DNA from: a candidate division CSSED10-310 bacterium
Lineage (GTDB): Bacteria; CSSED10-310; JAFGDC01
DNA length: 14,741 bases
Reading direction: 5' to 3'
NCBI GenBank assembly: GCA_016932295.1
Contig: JAFGDC010000395.1
Coordinates: forward strand, 1 to 14,741
How positions within the stretch are numbered: position 1 is the first letter of the stretch; the number at the start of each line of letters is the position of its first letter. The notes beneath the pieces were generated by a model. The model made no database searches. It was given only the letters and a program-made list of their open reading frames with translations, and had not been told where the DNA came from. Shown here piece after piece: positions 1 through 6,029 of the stretch. A program made the translations under genes and the position numbers.

Positions 1-1
1 A

Positions 2-487
2 ACACTTTTCCATTTACCGGCGCAGCTCATGAGGCACGACCGTGAACCGGCCGATGAAACCGGGAACACAGCCAGCCGGCGTGAACGCATCGCCAGTCTC
101 GTGGCAAACATGTCCGAGAGAGCATGGTGCGGCAGAGATGCGGAGGGGAATCCTCGTTTACACCTGTCTCTCAACGAGGCTGAGGGCGGCGAATTGCATC
201 TGGATCTCTTCATGGAAGGTGACCTCCTGCATGCCGTCATCACCGCCGATGAATCCATGGCGCGGGACCTGCGCAGTCGGGCGGAGCAGCTTGAAGTCAA
301 CCTGAAAGCCATTGGACTCGAACCCGGCAAGCTCGAAATCAGAACACAGGCGGATGGTTCCGGCAGCAGACGCACCGCGTGGATGTCCCAAGAACTCCAT
401 GGTGGAGCAGGACCCCTTCAATCCTCCCTGGCACAGCGAATCACGGCGGATTCACCGGTGGAAACCAGCATATCGTACCAAATATGA
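2..487 (+). CDS. sctP: SctP/FliK-like needle-length or hook-length control protein, C-terminal part (5' partial)
   Basis: The reading frame is open to the left edge, so the gene probably begins upstream. The first ATG in view (position 29) has no convincing ribosome binding site. From about residue 40 after that ATG the protein matches the pattern of the FliK/SctP C-terminal (T3S4, substrate-specificity-switch) domain: a stretch LHLSLNEAEGGELHLDLFME, then hydrophobic strands, then an ESMARDLRSRAEQLEVNLKA helix and a GLEPGKLEIRT strand. In the family this domain talks to SctU/FlhB to stop needle or rod export and switch to late substrates, while the N-terminal part acts as the ruler; here any ruler part lies outside the window. 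The stop overlaps the sctQ start as ATGA (484-487), indicating translational coupling. The position directly before sctQ matches the ysc order N-O-P-Q-R-S-T-U. The FliK/SctP assignment is by pattern and synteny, since these proteins are weakly conserved. Confidence 0.65.
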   Translation, partial: TLFHLPAQLMRHDREPADETGNTASRRERIASLVANMSERAWCGRDAEGNPRLHLSLNEAEGGELHLDLFMEGDLLHAVITADESMARDLRSRAEQLEVNLKAIGLEPGKLEIRTQADGSGSRRTAWMSQELHGGAGPLQSSLAQRITADSPVETSISYQI

Positions 488-2133
488 AGCAGTGCATTGT
501 CCAACCAACAGATGATCGATCGTTGCGGATTCCGGACATCACGCTGCTTCCTCACCTGCCGGCAGTACTGGTGGACCCTGTCAACCACCTGTGCAGTGCC
601 CTGCGGAATCACCTGGTGGATCCTTCCCCGCTACTGGATTCCGTCGTCCGGGCGATGAGTCGATTCCTACCCGGCTGCGCGGCGACTGAATGCCGCCTGT
701 CGTTACACACCATTACTGCTGCCGGTCATCGGTCATCCCGAGATGATCATGAGAGCGCCGCTCCATTCTATCAAGCCGTCCTGCCCGATGGTGAATCGGT
801 TACGATCGGGAGGCACTCTTCATGTGAAGCGAGGATTAAGAATGCCGATATTTCTCTCACGCATGCGCGGTTGCATCGGCAGGGCGAATCGATTCTGGTG
901 TGCGATCTGGGAAGCACCAATGGCACCAGATTGCGAGGTGTACGGGTATCGCCACGGACGGCGAGAAAGGTGCATAACCGCGACATCCTTACCCTAGCGA
1001 AACAATCCCTGCGCATCGAGTTTGAGATGCGGCGCCGGTCGATCAAGCCAATCCACATCACTCCGGCCGGGTTGTCCCTGACCCGAGCCCCGTCACTTCA
1101 TGCCACGTTCGGAGGGACACTGACAATGATCCTCGAGTATCCCCCTTACAGGAGGATCATGCTTCTGGACATAGACAGTTCATTCATCGACATGATGTTG
1201 CGTAGTCTGCTTGGGACGAAGCTTGAATCCTCAACCACGGGATCGACCACCAGTCTCGAGGCGGCCATTCTCCGCATGATGGCAATGACCGTGCTGGGAG
1301 AATTGGCCGGGACCAACGGTCAGGGACCCGGAGTGGTGGTCGGTCCGGTCTTGGAGAATCCTGAAGAATGGCTGAAGCATCATTGGCCCGAGAAGGAATT
1401 GGCGATTTTGTCGTACATCCTCGTGCTGGAGGGGAAATCCTTCTCTACCCGCCTTGTTGTCCCCTTGAATGAATCACCGGAGACAGGGTTCACCCTGATC
1501 GGCAGGGACACCATCAATACCTTCCGGAATGACCGGATCCAGTCACTGCGTGAACGCCTGAAACACATCAAGATCCCCTGTGTTCTGGTCGCCGGCTGCA
1601 GCTACCTGACCGCAGCGCAATTACTGCGCTTAAAAACGGGTGCCGTGCTGCTGGCGGCGCGTTCCCATACCCGCCTGGAGAAAGCCCGCGCCACAGGCCG
1701 TGTCATGCTCTGTCCCACGGTACTGACCGGTTTTACCGGCTGGCCGTGTGAATGTGTCCCATCGTCCCGTGGCTTGGAGCTGCGGGTGCTGAGGCTTGAG
1801 AAGGAGGAACCGATGGCCGCTGATCAACTGAATGGAATGGAGTGTCCCCCTGGGGGTGTGAAGGAACCGGATGGGGGCAGCGAGTCACAACTACTCGCGC
1901 AGATACCGGTACCTGTCCGGATAGAACTGGCGGAATTGGCGCTCACTATCGGGCAATTGAGTGACTTACGGGAGGGTAGTTGCATCAGACTGGACGGCGA
2001 CCTGCGCACACCCGTACGCGTACGGGCAGGGGATCGTCTCATTGCCACCGGCCGGTTGGTGGATATAGATGGCCGATTGGGAGTCCAGGTTCTGAGTCTC
2101 GTCGGCGGCAATGATCCGGGGGAATCCGCATGA
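484..2133 (+). CDS. sctQ: FHA-domain-containing SctQ, T3SS cytosolic ring (C-ring/pod) protein
   Basis: SctQ forms the cytosolic sorting platform that binds the ATPase complex and export substrates. The frame is open back to an ATG at 379, but the ATG at 484 overlaps the upstream stop as ATGA and is the likely start, giving 549 aa. An N-terminal segment (~1-95) is unassigned. A canonical FHA domain follows (~100-170), with GR at 109-110, S124 and H127 in an SxxH motif, and DLGSTNGT at 141-148; these are the positions used for phosphothreonine binding. A central SctQ/FliM-like middle domain comes next. The first SPOA domain lies around 360-440 (IPCVLVAG...LRLKTGAVLLA) and the second around 474-540 (IPVPVRIELAELALTIGQL...RVRAGDRLIATGRLV). 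Typical SctQ proteins are about 300-350 aa without FHA, so this is an enlarged fusion. An internal start (1813) probably makes SctQ-C. The 3' end overlaps the FliO-like gene as ATGA. Confidence 0.88.
   Translation: MKQCIVQPTDDRSLRIPDITLLPHLPAVLVDPVNHLCSALRNHLVDPSPLLDSVVRAMSRFLPGCAATECRLSLHTITAAGHRSSRDDHESAAPFYQAVLPDGESVTIGRHSSCEARIKNADISLTHARLHRQGESILVCDLGSTNGTRLRGVRVSPRTARKVHNRDILTLAKQSLRIEFEMRRRSIKPIHITPAGLSLTRAPSLHATFGGTLTMILEYPPYRRIMLLDIDSSFIDMMLRSLLGTKLESSTTGSTTSLEAAILRMMAMTVLGELAGTNGQGPGVVVGPVLENPEEWLKHHWPEKELAILSYILVLEGKSFSTRLVVPLNESPETGFTLIGRDTINTFRNDRIQSLRERLKHIKIPCVLVAGCSYLTAAQLLRLKTGAVLLAARSHTRLEKARATGRVMLCPTVLTGFTGWPCECVPSSRGLELRVLRLEKEEPMAADQLNGMECPPGGVKEPDGGSESQLLAQIPVPVRIELAELALTIGQLSDLREGSCIRLDGDLRTPVRVRAGDRLIATGRLVDIDGRLGVQVLSLVGGNDPGESA
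1801..1807 (+). promoter_or_regulatory. Internal Shine-Dalgarno for SctQ-C
   Basis: AAGGAGG, complementary to the 16S rRNA 3' end, lies 5 nt before the in-frame ATG at 1813, inside the sctQ coding sequence. In the sctQ frame it is read across the codons for E-K-E-E. Glu/Lys-rich stretches can create such a motif by chance, but the spacing and location between the SPOA domains favour a functional site. Confidence 0.6.
1813..2133 (+). CDS. Predicted internal translation product SctQ-C (second SPOA domain alone)
   Basis: Within sctQ, the in-frame ATG at 1813 (Met444 of the full-length protein) is preceded by a perfect AAGGAGG at 1801-1807 with a 5-nt spacer. Initiation here would give a 106-aa protein: a ~30-residue flexible leader followed by the complete C-terminal SPOA domain. 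YscQ, SpaO and related SctQ proteins are known to produce such a C-terminal fragment from an internal start; it assembles with full-length SctQ in the sorting platform. The Shine-Dalgarno here is stronger than at the sctQ start itself, and the start falls in the linker between the two SPOA domains, exactly where the known internal starts lie. The overlapping product is inferred from sequence and not proven. Confidence 0.6.
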   Translation: MAADQLNGMECPPGGVKEPDGGSESQLLAQIPVPVRIELAELALTIGQLSDLREGSCIRLDGDLRTPVRVRAGDRLIATGRLVDIDGRLGVQVLSLVGGNDPGESA

Positions 2134-2540
2134 ATCCCACACCGACCGCACCACCGTTCTCCGCCTATCAGATCCCATCTTCCTGGGACCTGGGATTCCA
2201 ACTGGCTCGCGTGTTGATCTCCCTGGGCATCGTCTGCATCCTCGCGTTTGTGGTTCTGAAATTCATTCTGCCACGAATGGTCAGAGGCACGCGACGCCCC
2301 GGCGGCATGAAGGTGATCGAAACACTGCGGATTTCACCACGAGGAACGATTCACGCGGTGCGGCTCCCTGATCGAGTGCTTCTGGTGGGTGCAACTGACC
2401 AGGGCCTCACCGCCCTGGCCGAATTGCCGGATTGGCCATTGGAGCCGCATACCGAACCGGCATATCGGAGTTCTTTTTCATCCTTCCTGACGGGCAACCA
2501 TGCCTTTGGGGCCCCGGGAGTCAAACCAGATGAAGAATGA
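2130..2540 (+). CDS. FliO-like single-pass membrane protein of the T3SS export gate operon
   Basis: A 136-aa protein with a short N-terminal segment, one transmembrane helix at ~23-46 (ARVLISLGIVCILAFVVLKF), and a small soluble domain with the FliO pattern: MKVIETLRISPRGTIHAVRL followed by RVLLVGATDQGLTALAELPDW. FliO helps assemble the FliP (SctR) pentamer of the flagellar export gate; it is normally absent from virulence T3SS. The ATG overlaps the sctQ stop (ATGA, 2130-2133) with a GGGGGAA-type ribosome site just upstream. The 3' end overlaps the preferred sctR start by 11 nt. Its place between the SPOA gene and sctR mirrors fliN-fliO-fliP order in flagellar operons. FliO is poorly conserved, so the assignment rests on topology, the small-domain pattern and synteny together. 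Confidence 0.75.
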   Translation: MNPTPTAPPFSAYQIPSSWDLGFQLARVLISLGIVCILAFVVLKFILPRMVRGTRRPGGMKVIETLRISPRGTIHAVRLPDRVLLVGATDQGLTALAELPDWPLEPHTEPAYRSSFSSFLTGNHAFGAPGVKPDEE

Positions 2541-3306
2541 CTGCATGGCACTCGTCACCCTTTGCGCCACATACCTCCTGTTCTCCCCGCTGGTGAGTTG
2601 CGCGGTTGACTCGGATGCACCTGGTTTGAGTCAGCGCCCGGTCCTCCTGTTGATTTCCCTGGCCGGATTGGCGCTGGTACCGTTTCTCCTCATCATGGTC
2701 ACATCTTTTTTGAAACTGTCGGTGGTGTTCTCTATCGTGCGAAGCGCGCTCGGCACTCATCAAATCCCACCGAACCAGGTACTTATCGGGCTGGCACTGA
2801 TTCTGAGCATCCACATCATGATGCCGGTGGCCACGGATATCTATGGAGCGGTGGATGGCATCCTGCGGGCAAGAACAGTTGCAGGGGCGGCTGCAGGCGG
2901 TCTCGGCGACATGGACCTGGAGACACTGACTGAGCTGTTCGAGAAAGGCCGCCGTCCGCTTGAGCATTTTCTTTTTAAAAACAGCCACTTGAGAGAAAGG
3001 AACATGTTCCTCGATCTGGGTCGCAAGATGCGCAGCAAGGAAGAACGGACCGGACTTGTGGATAAGGACTTCAGTGTCCTCGTACCGGCCTTCGTGATAA
3101 GCGAATTGAAGGAGGCGTTCCAGATAGGTTTCCTGGTGTTCCTGCCTTTTCTGGTGATCGACATGGTGGTGGCGAACATCCTGATGGCGATGGGAATGTT
3201 CATGCTTTCACCAACCCAAGTTTCCCTGCCCTTCAAACTCCTCTTGTTCGTCCTGGTGGATGGCTGGCACGTGCTGAGCAAGGGGCTGATCATGGGATAT
3301 CTCTGA
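2530..3306 (+). CDS. sctR: SctR, core export-gate membrane protein (FliP family)
   Basis: SctR forms, with SctS and SctT, the helical export gate in the inner membrane. The protein has the family's two conserved hydrophobic blocks: VTSFLKLSVVFSIVRSALG with IPPNQVLIGLALIL near the front, and PAFVISELKEAFQIGF followed by VSLPFKLLLFVLVDGW at the back. SFLKLSVVFS and the C-terminal GWHVLSKGLIMGYL resemble SctR/YscR more than flagellar FliP. The frame is open to an ATG at 2500. I prefer ATG 2530 (258 aa), which has a CGGGAG site upstream and begins a signal-peptide-like N-terminus: a lysine, then a hydrophobic core, ending LVSC (residues 21-24). FliP usually has a cleaved signal peptide while most SctR proteins do not, so this is another flagellar-like trait. 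LVSC also fits a lipobox. ATG 2545 is a third possible start. Confidence 0.95.
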   Translation: MKNDCMALVTLCATYLLFSPLVSCAVDSDAPGLSQRPVLLLISLAGLALVPFLLIMVTSFLKLSVVFSIVRSALGTHQIPPNQVLIGLALILSIHIMMPVATDIYGAVDGILRARTVAGAAAGGLGDMDLETLTELFEKGRRPLEHFLFKNSHLRERNMFLDLGRKMRSKEERTGLVDKDFSVLVPAFVISELKEAFQIGFLVFLPFLVIDMVVANILMAMGMFMLSPTQVSLPFKLLLFVLVDGWHVLSKGLIMGYL

Positions 3307-3316
3307 TGGTGCAGCG

Positions 3317-3586
3317 ATGAACGAACACCTAATCCTCATGGTGACCAGACAGACTCTTCTCATCATTCTGCTGGTATCGGCGCCGCCAGTCCTGCTCAGT
3401 CTGCTGGTCGGTCTGTTGATCAGCATATTCCAGGCGGCGACGCAAATTCAGGAGCAGACCCTTACATTCGTGCCCAAGTTGATCGCGGTGTACGCGGCGT
3501 TGCTGATAGCCGGTGGCTGGATGCTTTCCCAGGTGGTGCGGTTCACCAACGCGCTGTTCAACGCATTGCCGGGCTTGTTGGGGTAA
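3317..3586 (+). CDS. sctS: SctS, export-gate membrane protein (FliQ family)
   Basis: An 89-aa protein of the usual family length with two hydrophobic hairpins, ~15-38 and ~52-75. Between them is the signature QIQEQTLTFVPKLIAV, which forms the cytoplasmic loop region of FliQ/SctS. Four SctS copies pack around the SctR5-SctT1 helical core of the gate. The gene follows sctR by 10 nt and precedes sctT by 8 nt, with no strong ribosome site of its own, so translation is probably coupled. The signature is close to that of flagellar FliQ, in keeping with the partly flagellar-like character of the cluster. Confidence 0.93.
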   Translation: MNEHLILMVTRQTLLIILLVSAPPVLLSLLVGLLISIFQAATQIQEQTLTFVPKLIAVYAALLIAGGWMLSQVVRFTNALFNALPGLLG

Positions 3587-3594
3587 CACCGCAC

Positions 3595-4419
3595 ATGGCC
3601 GGCCTACTCGGCATGCTGCTTCCCGGACATGGGATTTCCCTGTCCACCCACATCCTGCTGGCCGGTCTGCTGCTTATCAGGCTGGCGACGGCGGTGTTCT
3701 TCGCACCCTTCCTGGGAGGAAAAATTGTACCGGTACGGATAAAAATGAGTGTCGCGCTCGGTCTGACAGTGGTGGTGTATCCACAAGTATCTGCCTCTCT
3801 GCATGGCACGCTCGAGATGCCGGGTTTGGTATATCCCGCACTGCTGGTCAAGGAAGGCGGGATCGGCTTGATGATGGGGTTCATCATCGGACTCGTTTTT
3901 CATGCCGCAGAAGCGGCGGGTGGATACCTGGATACGATGCGGGGTCTCGGCTCGGCTGTCCTGATGGCGCCTCAAACGGGCGGACAGGTATCGCTGTTGG
4001 GTAATCTTTATCTACAGTTGGCCATTGTGCTGTTGTTTGCCTGGGGTGGTCATCTGCCCATCCTGCAAGGGCTGCTCGGCAGTTTCGAGCTGCTTCCCCC
4101 CCTGCAATTCGTCACTTGGTCTGATTCCTCTCTGAATACAGCGGCGTGGTTCGCAGCATTCAGCGCCCGACTCTTCTCCACCATGCTGTTGATCGTCGCC
4201 CCACCGCTGATCACGGTAATGCTCACTGAGGTGATACTGGCACTGATGAATCGGATGACTCCTCAAATCAACGTGTTCATGCTGGGTTTGCCACTGAAGA
4301 CGATGATCGCCCTCGTGGTTCTGCTTCTCGGCCTGGATGTCATGGCAGACAAGCTGAGGCATGAAGTGTTGGTGAATGCGGTCATGCTCGACCGATTTTT
4401 GGATCTTGCCGGCGGATGA
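3595..4419 (+). CDS. sctT: SctT, export-gate membrane protein (FliR family)
   Basis: A 274-aa polytopic protein, close to the family's usual ~260 aa. Recognisable features are the first helices ending in APFLGGKIVPVRIKMSVAL (the FliR/SctT pattern of a Pro-containing loop and a basic VRIK motif), a conserved segment around LVKEGGIGLMMGFIIGLVF, and a late stretch NRMTPQINVFMLGLPLK that matches the family block RxxPQxNVFxxGxPxK. SctT is the single-copy closing subunit of the SctR5-T1-S4 gate and contacts SctU. The start is the first ATG after sctS; the ribosome site is weak. The stop overlaps the start of a 31-codon ORF as ATGA at 4416-4419. Confidence 0.94.
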   Translation: MAGLLGMLLPGHGISLSTHILLAGLLLIRLATAVFFAPFLGGKIVPVRIKMSVALGLTVVVYPQVSASLHGTLEMPGLVYPALLVKEGGIGLMMGFIIGLVFHAAEAAGGYLDTMRGLGSAVLMAPQTGGQVSLLGNLYLQLAIVLLFAWGGHLPILQGLLGSFELLPPLQFVTWSDSSLNTAAWFAAFSARLFSTMLLIVAPPLITVMLTEVILALMNRMTPQINVFMLGLPLKTMIALVVLLLGLDVMADKLRHEVLVNAVMLDRFLDLAGG

Positions 4420-4511
4420 CACTCTCGGTCGGATCGTCTATGAGCGCAAGTGCAACGATGCTGTCCGGATGCGACTCGATTCCGATCGAATTACGTGGAG
4501 TTGATGACTGA
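4416..4511 (+). CDS. Possible 31-aa microprotein or coupling ORF between sctT and sctU
   Basis: The 91-nt gap between sctT and sctU is filled exactly by a 31-codon ORF. Its ATG overlaps the sctT stop as ATGA (4416-4419) and its TGA overlaps the sctU ATG as TGATG (4509-4513). The peptide begins MTLSVGSSMSASATM and ends IELRGVDD. It is not hydrophobic and matches nothing I know. The double overlap is the arrangement expected for termination-reinitiation and fits the ATGA junctions elsewhere in this operon. No strong Shine-Dalgarno precedes it. It could be a relay ORF that keeps ribosomes moving into sctU, a real small T3SS protein, or chance: only two of three frames need be free of stops over about 30 codons in GC-rich DNA. 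Confidence 0.4.
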   Translation: MTLSVGSSMSASATMLSGCDSIPIELRGVDD

Positions 4512-5560
4512 TGGCGGATACTCCGGCCGGAGAACGAACCGAACAGCCGACGCCAAGACGGTTGAGGGAAGCGCGGCGGCAGGGGAATGTCGCGCGCAGC
4601 AGGGATTTTTCCACGGCGGTCATTCTCTCCGCCGGCATACTTGGCATCGCTGCCAGCCGGCGGCTCCTGGGCGAGACGCTGTGCGATTGTCTCAGGGACT
4701 CGTTCAGGCTGACAGGCGGAGAACTCACCCCGGACCTGCTCGTACGCCACCTGAACAAGACCGGAATGCAGGTGGTTACGGCGCTCCTGCCCGTTCTGAT
4801 CACCATCATGGCGGTCGCCGTGCTGGTGGTGTATCTCCAAGTTGGGCCGTTGTTGAGTCTCACCTCGATGCGGCCGAAATTGGAGCGTCTGAACGCATTC
4901 AAGGGATTGCGCTCGATATTTTCAATGCGCGGCGTGATCGAATTGTGCAAGGCAACGGTGGTACTGGTCATTACGGGGAGTGTCGGATGGCGGGTGTTGC
5001 GGCGCGCGGTTCATGAGGTGGTGCGTGGCGGGCCGGCGGACCTGGGCAGCCTCTTCATGCTTGGCGTCAAACTGACGGCGGATTTACTGATTGTCCTCTG
5101 CCTGTTGTTTCTGGTGACGGGCGTAGTGGATTTGCTTTATCAGAACCGGCGCTATCTCAAGGAGTTACGAATGAGCAAGCAGGAAGTGCGGCGGGAAATG
5201 GAAACCGAGGAAGGAAAACCCCTGATAAAGGGCATGCGGCGCCAATTGCACCAACATATTGTCATGAACAACATGCTGGAGGACGTGGCCGGTGCCGACG
5301 TGGTGATCGTGAATCCGGAGCACATCGCCGTTGCGCTTTCGTATGACCCCGGGAACATGGCGGCGCCGAAGGTGGTGGCCAAGGGCCGGGAGATGCTCGC
5401 CGGCAAGATCATTGCACGGGCGAAGGAACACAACGTACCGGTCATGAGGAACGTATCGCTGGCCCATGCGCTGCTGCGAATGGAAGTGGGTGACGAGATA
5501 CCGGAAGCGTTGTACGAAGCTGTCGCGGAAGTGCTGAATTGGGTGTATTCCACTCGATAG
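4511..5560 (+). CDS. sctU: SctU, autoproteolytic export-switch protein (FlhB family) with NPEH cleavage motif
   Basis: A 349-aa protein of normal family length. It has the conserved N-terminus ERTEQPTPRRLREARRQGNV, four transmembrane helices between ~30 and ~210, the linker block RYLKELRMSKQEVRREMETE, and a C-terminal cytoplasmic domain with VVIVNPEHIAVALSY. Family members cut themselves between N and P of NPTH, which allows the switch from early to late substrates together with SctP. Here the motif is N268-P269-E270-H271, so the threonine is replaced by glutamate while the catalytically important N and P, and the histidine, remain. An in-frame stop at 4505-4507 fixes the start close to 4511; the ATG overlaps the stop of the mini-ORF. 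It is the last recognisable T3SS gene of the cluster; the next 470 nt are non-coding. Confidence 0.95.
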   Translation: MADTPAGERTEQPTPRRLREARRQGNVARSRDFSTAVILSAGILGIAASRRLLGETLCDCLRDSFRLTGGELTPDLLVRHLNKTGMQVVTALLPVLITIMAVAVLVVYLQVGPLLSLTSMRPKLERLNAFKGLRSIFSMRGVIELCKATVVLVITGSVGWRVLRRAVHEVVRGGPADLGSLFMLGVKLTADLLIVLCLLFLVTGVVDLLYQNRRYLKELRMSKQEVRREMETEEGKPLIKGMRRQLHQHIVMNNMLEDVAGADVVIVNPEHIAVALSYDPGNMAAPKVVAKGREMLAGKIIARAKEHNVPVMRNVSLAHALLRMEVGDEIPEALYEAVAEVLNWVYSTR

Positions 5561-5701
5561 AACAGTTCTGGAAAGTCCGGCGGCAGTTGTTGGTCCATGC
5601 ACTGGTGGCGGTTGTTCCGGGACGACGTGGTGATTCGATTATCCATCGAAGCGCACAGCCCTGTTACTTCCCACAGGCGCTTTGCAGGATACGGCACGGA
5701 T

Positions 5702-5765
5702 GGGTCGTACTTTTGGGGTCGTACCCGCACTTTTTACTTTTGGGGTCGTACCCGGAATCTCGTAC
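5702..5765. repeat. REP-like short repeat cluster (two 18-bp copies plus partial copies)
   Basis: The 18-mer ACTTTTGGGGTCGTACCC occurs at 5709-5726 and again at 5736-5753 (27-nt period). A partial GGGTCGTAC lies just before at 5702-5710 and a CTCGTAC remnant at 5759-5765. Each copy has the imperfect palindrome GGGT-CGT-ACCC. Short, dispersed, T-rich-to-GGGGTC...ACCC palindromes of this kind resemble intergenic REP elements associated with REP-associated tyrosine transposases in various bacteria. No transposase gene is present here, so mobility is inferred only. Confidence 0.55.
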
Positions 5766-5905
5766 ATTTCGACGATAAGCGTTGGCACCCATGGCCTTAC
5801 GACGGCTTTTTTCTTCAATCACATCGATTCAACATTTTTAGCAGGCACAGTGCTCCATCCACGGAGCCATTCACCGTGAAATGCGTCCACCAGACCTGCA
5901 TGACA

Positions 5906-5941
5906 CCCCTCCCAATCATTGGCGGTGGATTAGGGAAGGGG
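5906..5941. other. Bulged 12-bp inverted repeat (hairpin) upstream of the promoter
   Basis: CCCCTCCCAATC (5906-5917) pairs with GATT-a-GGG-a-AGGGG (5928-5941), leaving two single-A bulges and a 10-nt loop. A smaller perfect palindrome CCAATCATTGG (5912-5922) is nested in it. It ends 18 nt before the -35 box of the downstream promoter. No T-run follows on either strand, so it is not a classical intrinsic terminator; it could be a Rho-independent-like block, an RNA stabiliser for the sctU transcript end, or an operator. Confidence 0.4.
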
Positions 5942-5959
5942 CGGATCGGGGTGGATCGC

Positions 5960-5988
5960 TTGTGAGCGTGCAAGCTGATTGTTATACT
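5960..5988 (+). promoter_or_regulatory. Sigma70-type promoter for the partner-switch operon
   Basis: TTGTGA (5960-5965) and TATACT (5983-5988) are separated by exactly 17 nt, matching 4/6 and 5/6 of the housekeeping consensus. Transcription would start near 5995, about 35 nt before the GTG at 6030, with a GAGAGGAGA ribosome site at 6014-6022 between them. This suggests the signalling operon is transcribed separately from the T3SS genes by the housekeeping sigma factor. Confidence 0.55.
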
Positions 5989-6029
5989 GAGATTGCCTGA
6001 ATGCCCGCCCATCGAGAGGAGACGGACAA

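Larger units (their letters stand above)
5561..6029. other. Intergenic region between the T3SS operon and the signalling operon
   Basis: About 470 nt without a supported gene. Two small open frames cross it (5539-5778 and 5597-5965), but their translations are Trp/Phe/Arg-rich without domain pattern and they run straight through the repeats, so I regard them as chance. It holds a REP-like repeat cluster near 5702-5765, an 11-bp palindrome AGAACAGTTCT at the sctU stop (5559-5569), a bulged hairpin at 5906-5941 and a sigma70-type promoter at 5960-5988 for the downstream operon. I see no clear intrinsic terminator with a T-run for sctU. Confidence 0.7.

Noticed and set aside
379..483. Longer N-terminus for SctQ from ATG 379
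   Set aside because: It would overlap the SctP-like gene by more than 100 nt and lacks a ribosome site; ATG 484 forms an ATGA overlap typical of this operon.
3513..4004. 163-aa open frame overlapping sctS and sctT
   Set aside because: Different frame over two clear membrane-gate genes; composition lacks any family signature.
4476..4489. Small hairpin TCGAT-TCCG-ATCGA before sctU
   Set aside because: Only 5 bp and inside the mini-ORF; too short to claim as a regulatory element.
484..5560. Cluster is a standard flagellar fliK-fliN-fliO-P-Q-R-flhB locus
   Set aside because: A single SctQ-type protein with two SPOA domains replaces separate FliM and FliN, and the SctR ends (SFLKLSVVFS, GWHVLSKGLI) are of the non-flagellar type. 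The possibility is kept as the refuting test of the FliO finding.
5597..5965. 122-aa open frame in the intergenic region
   Set aside because: It runs through the REP-like repeats and the hairpin, has odd Trp/Arg/His-rich composition, no domain pattern, and would read into the promoter.
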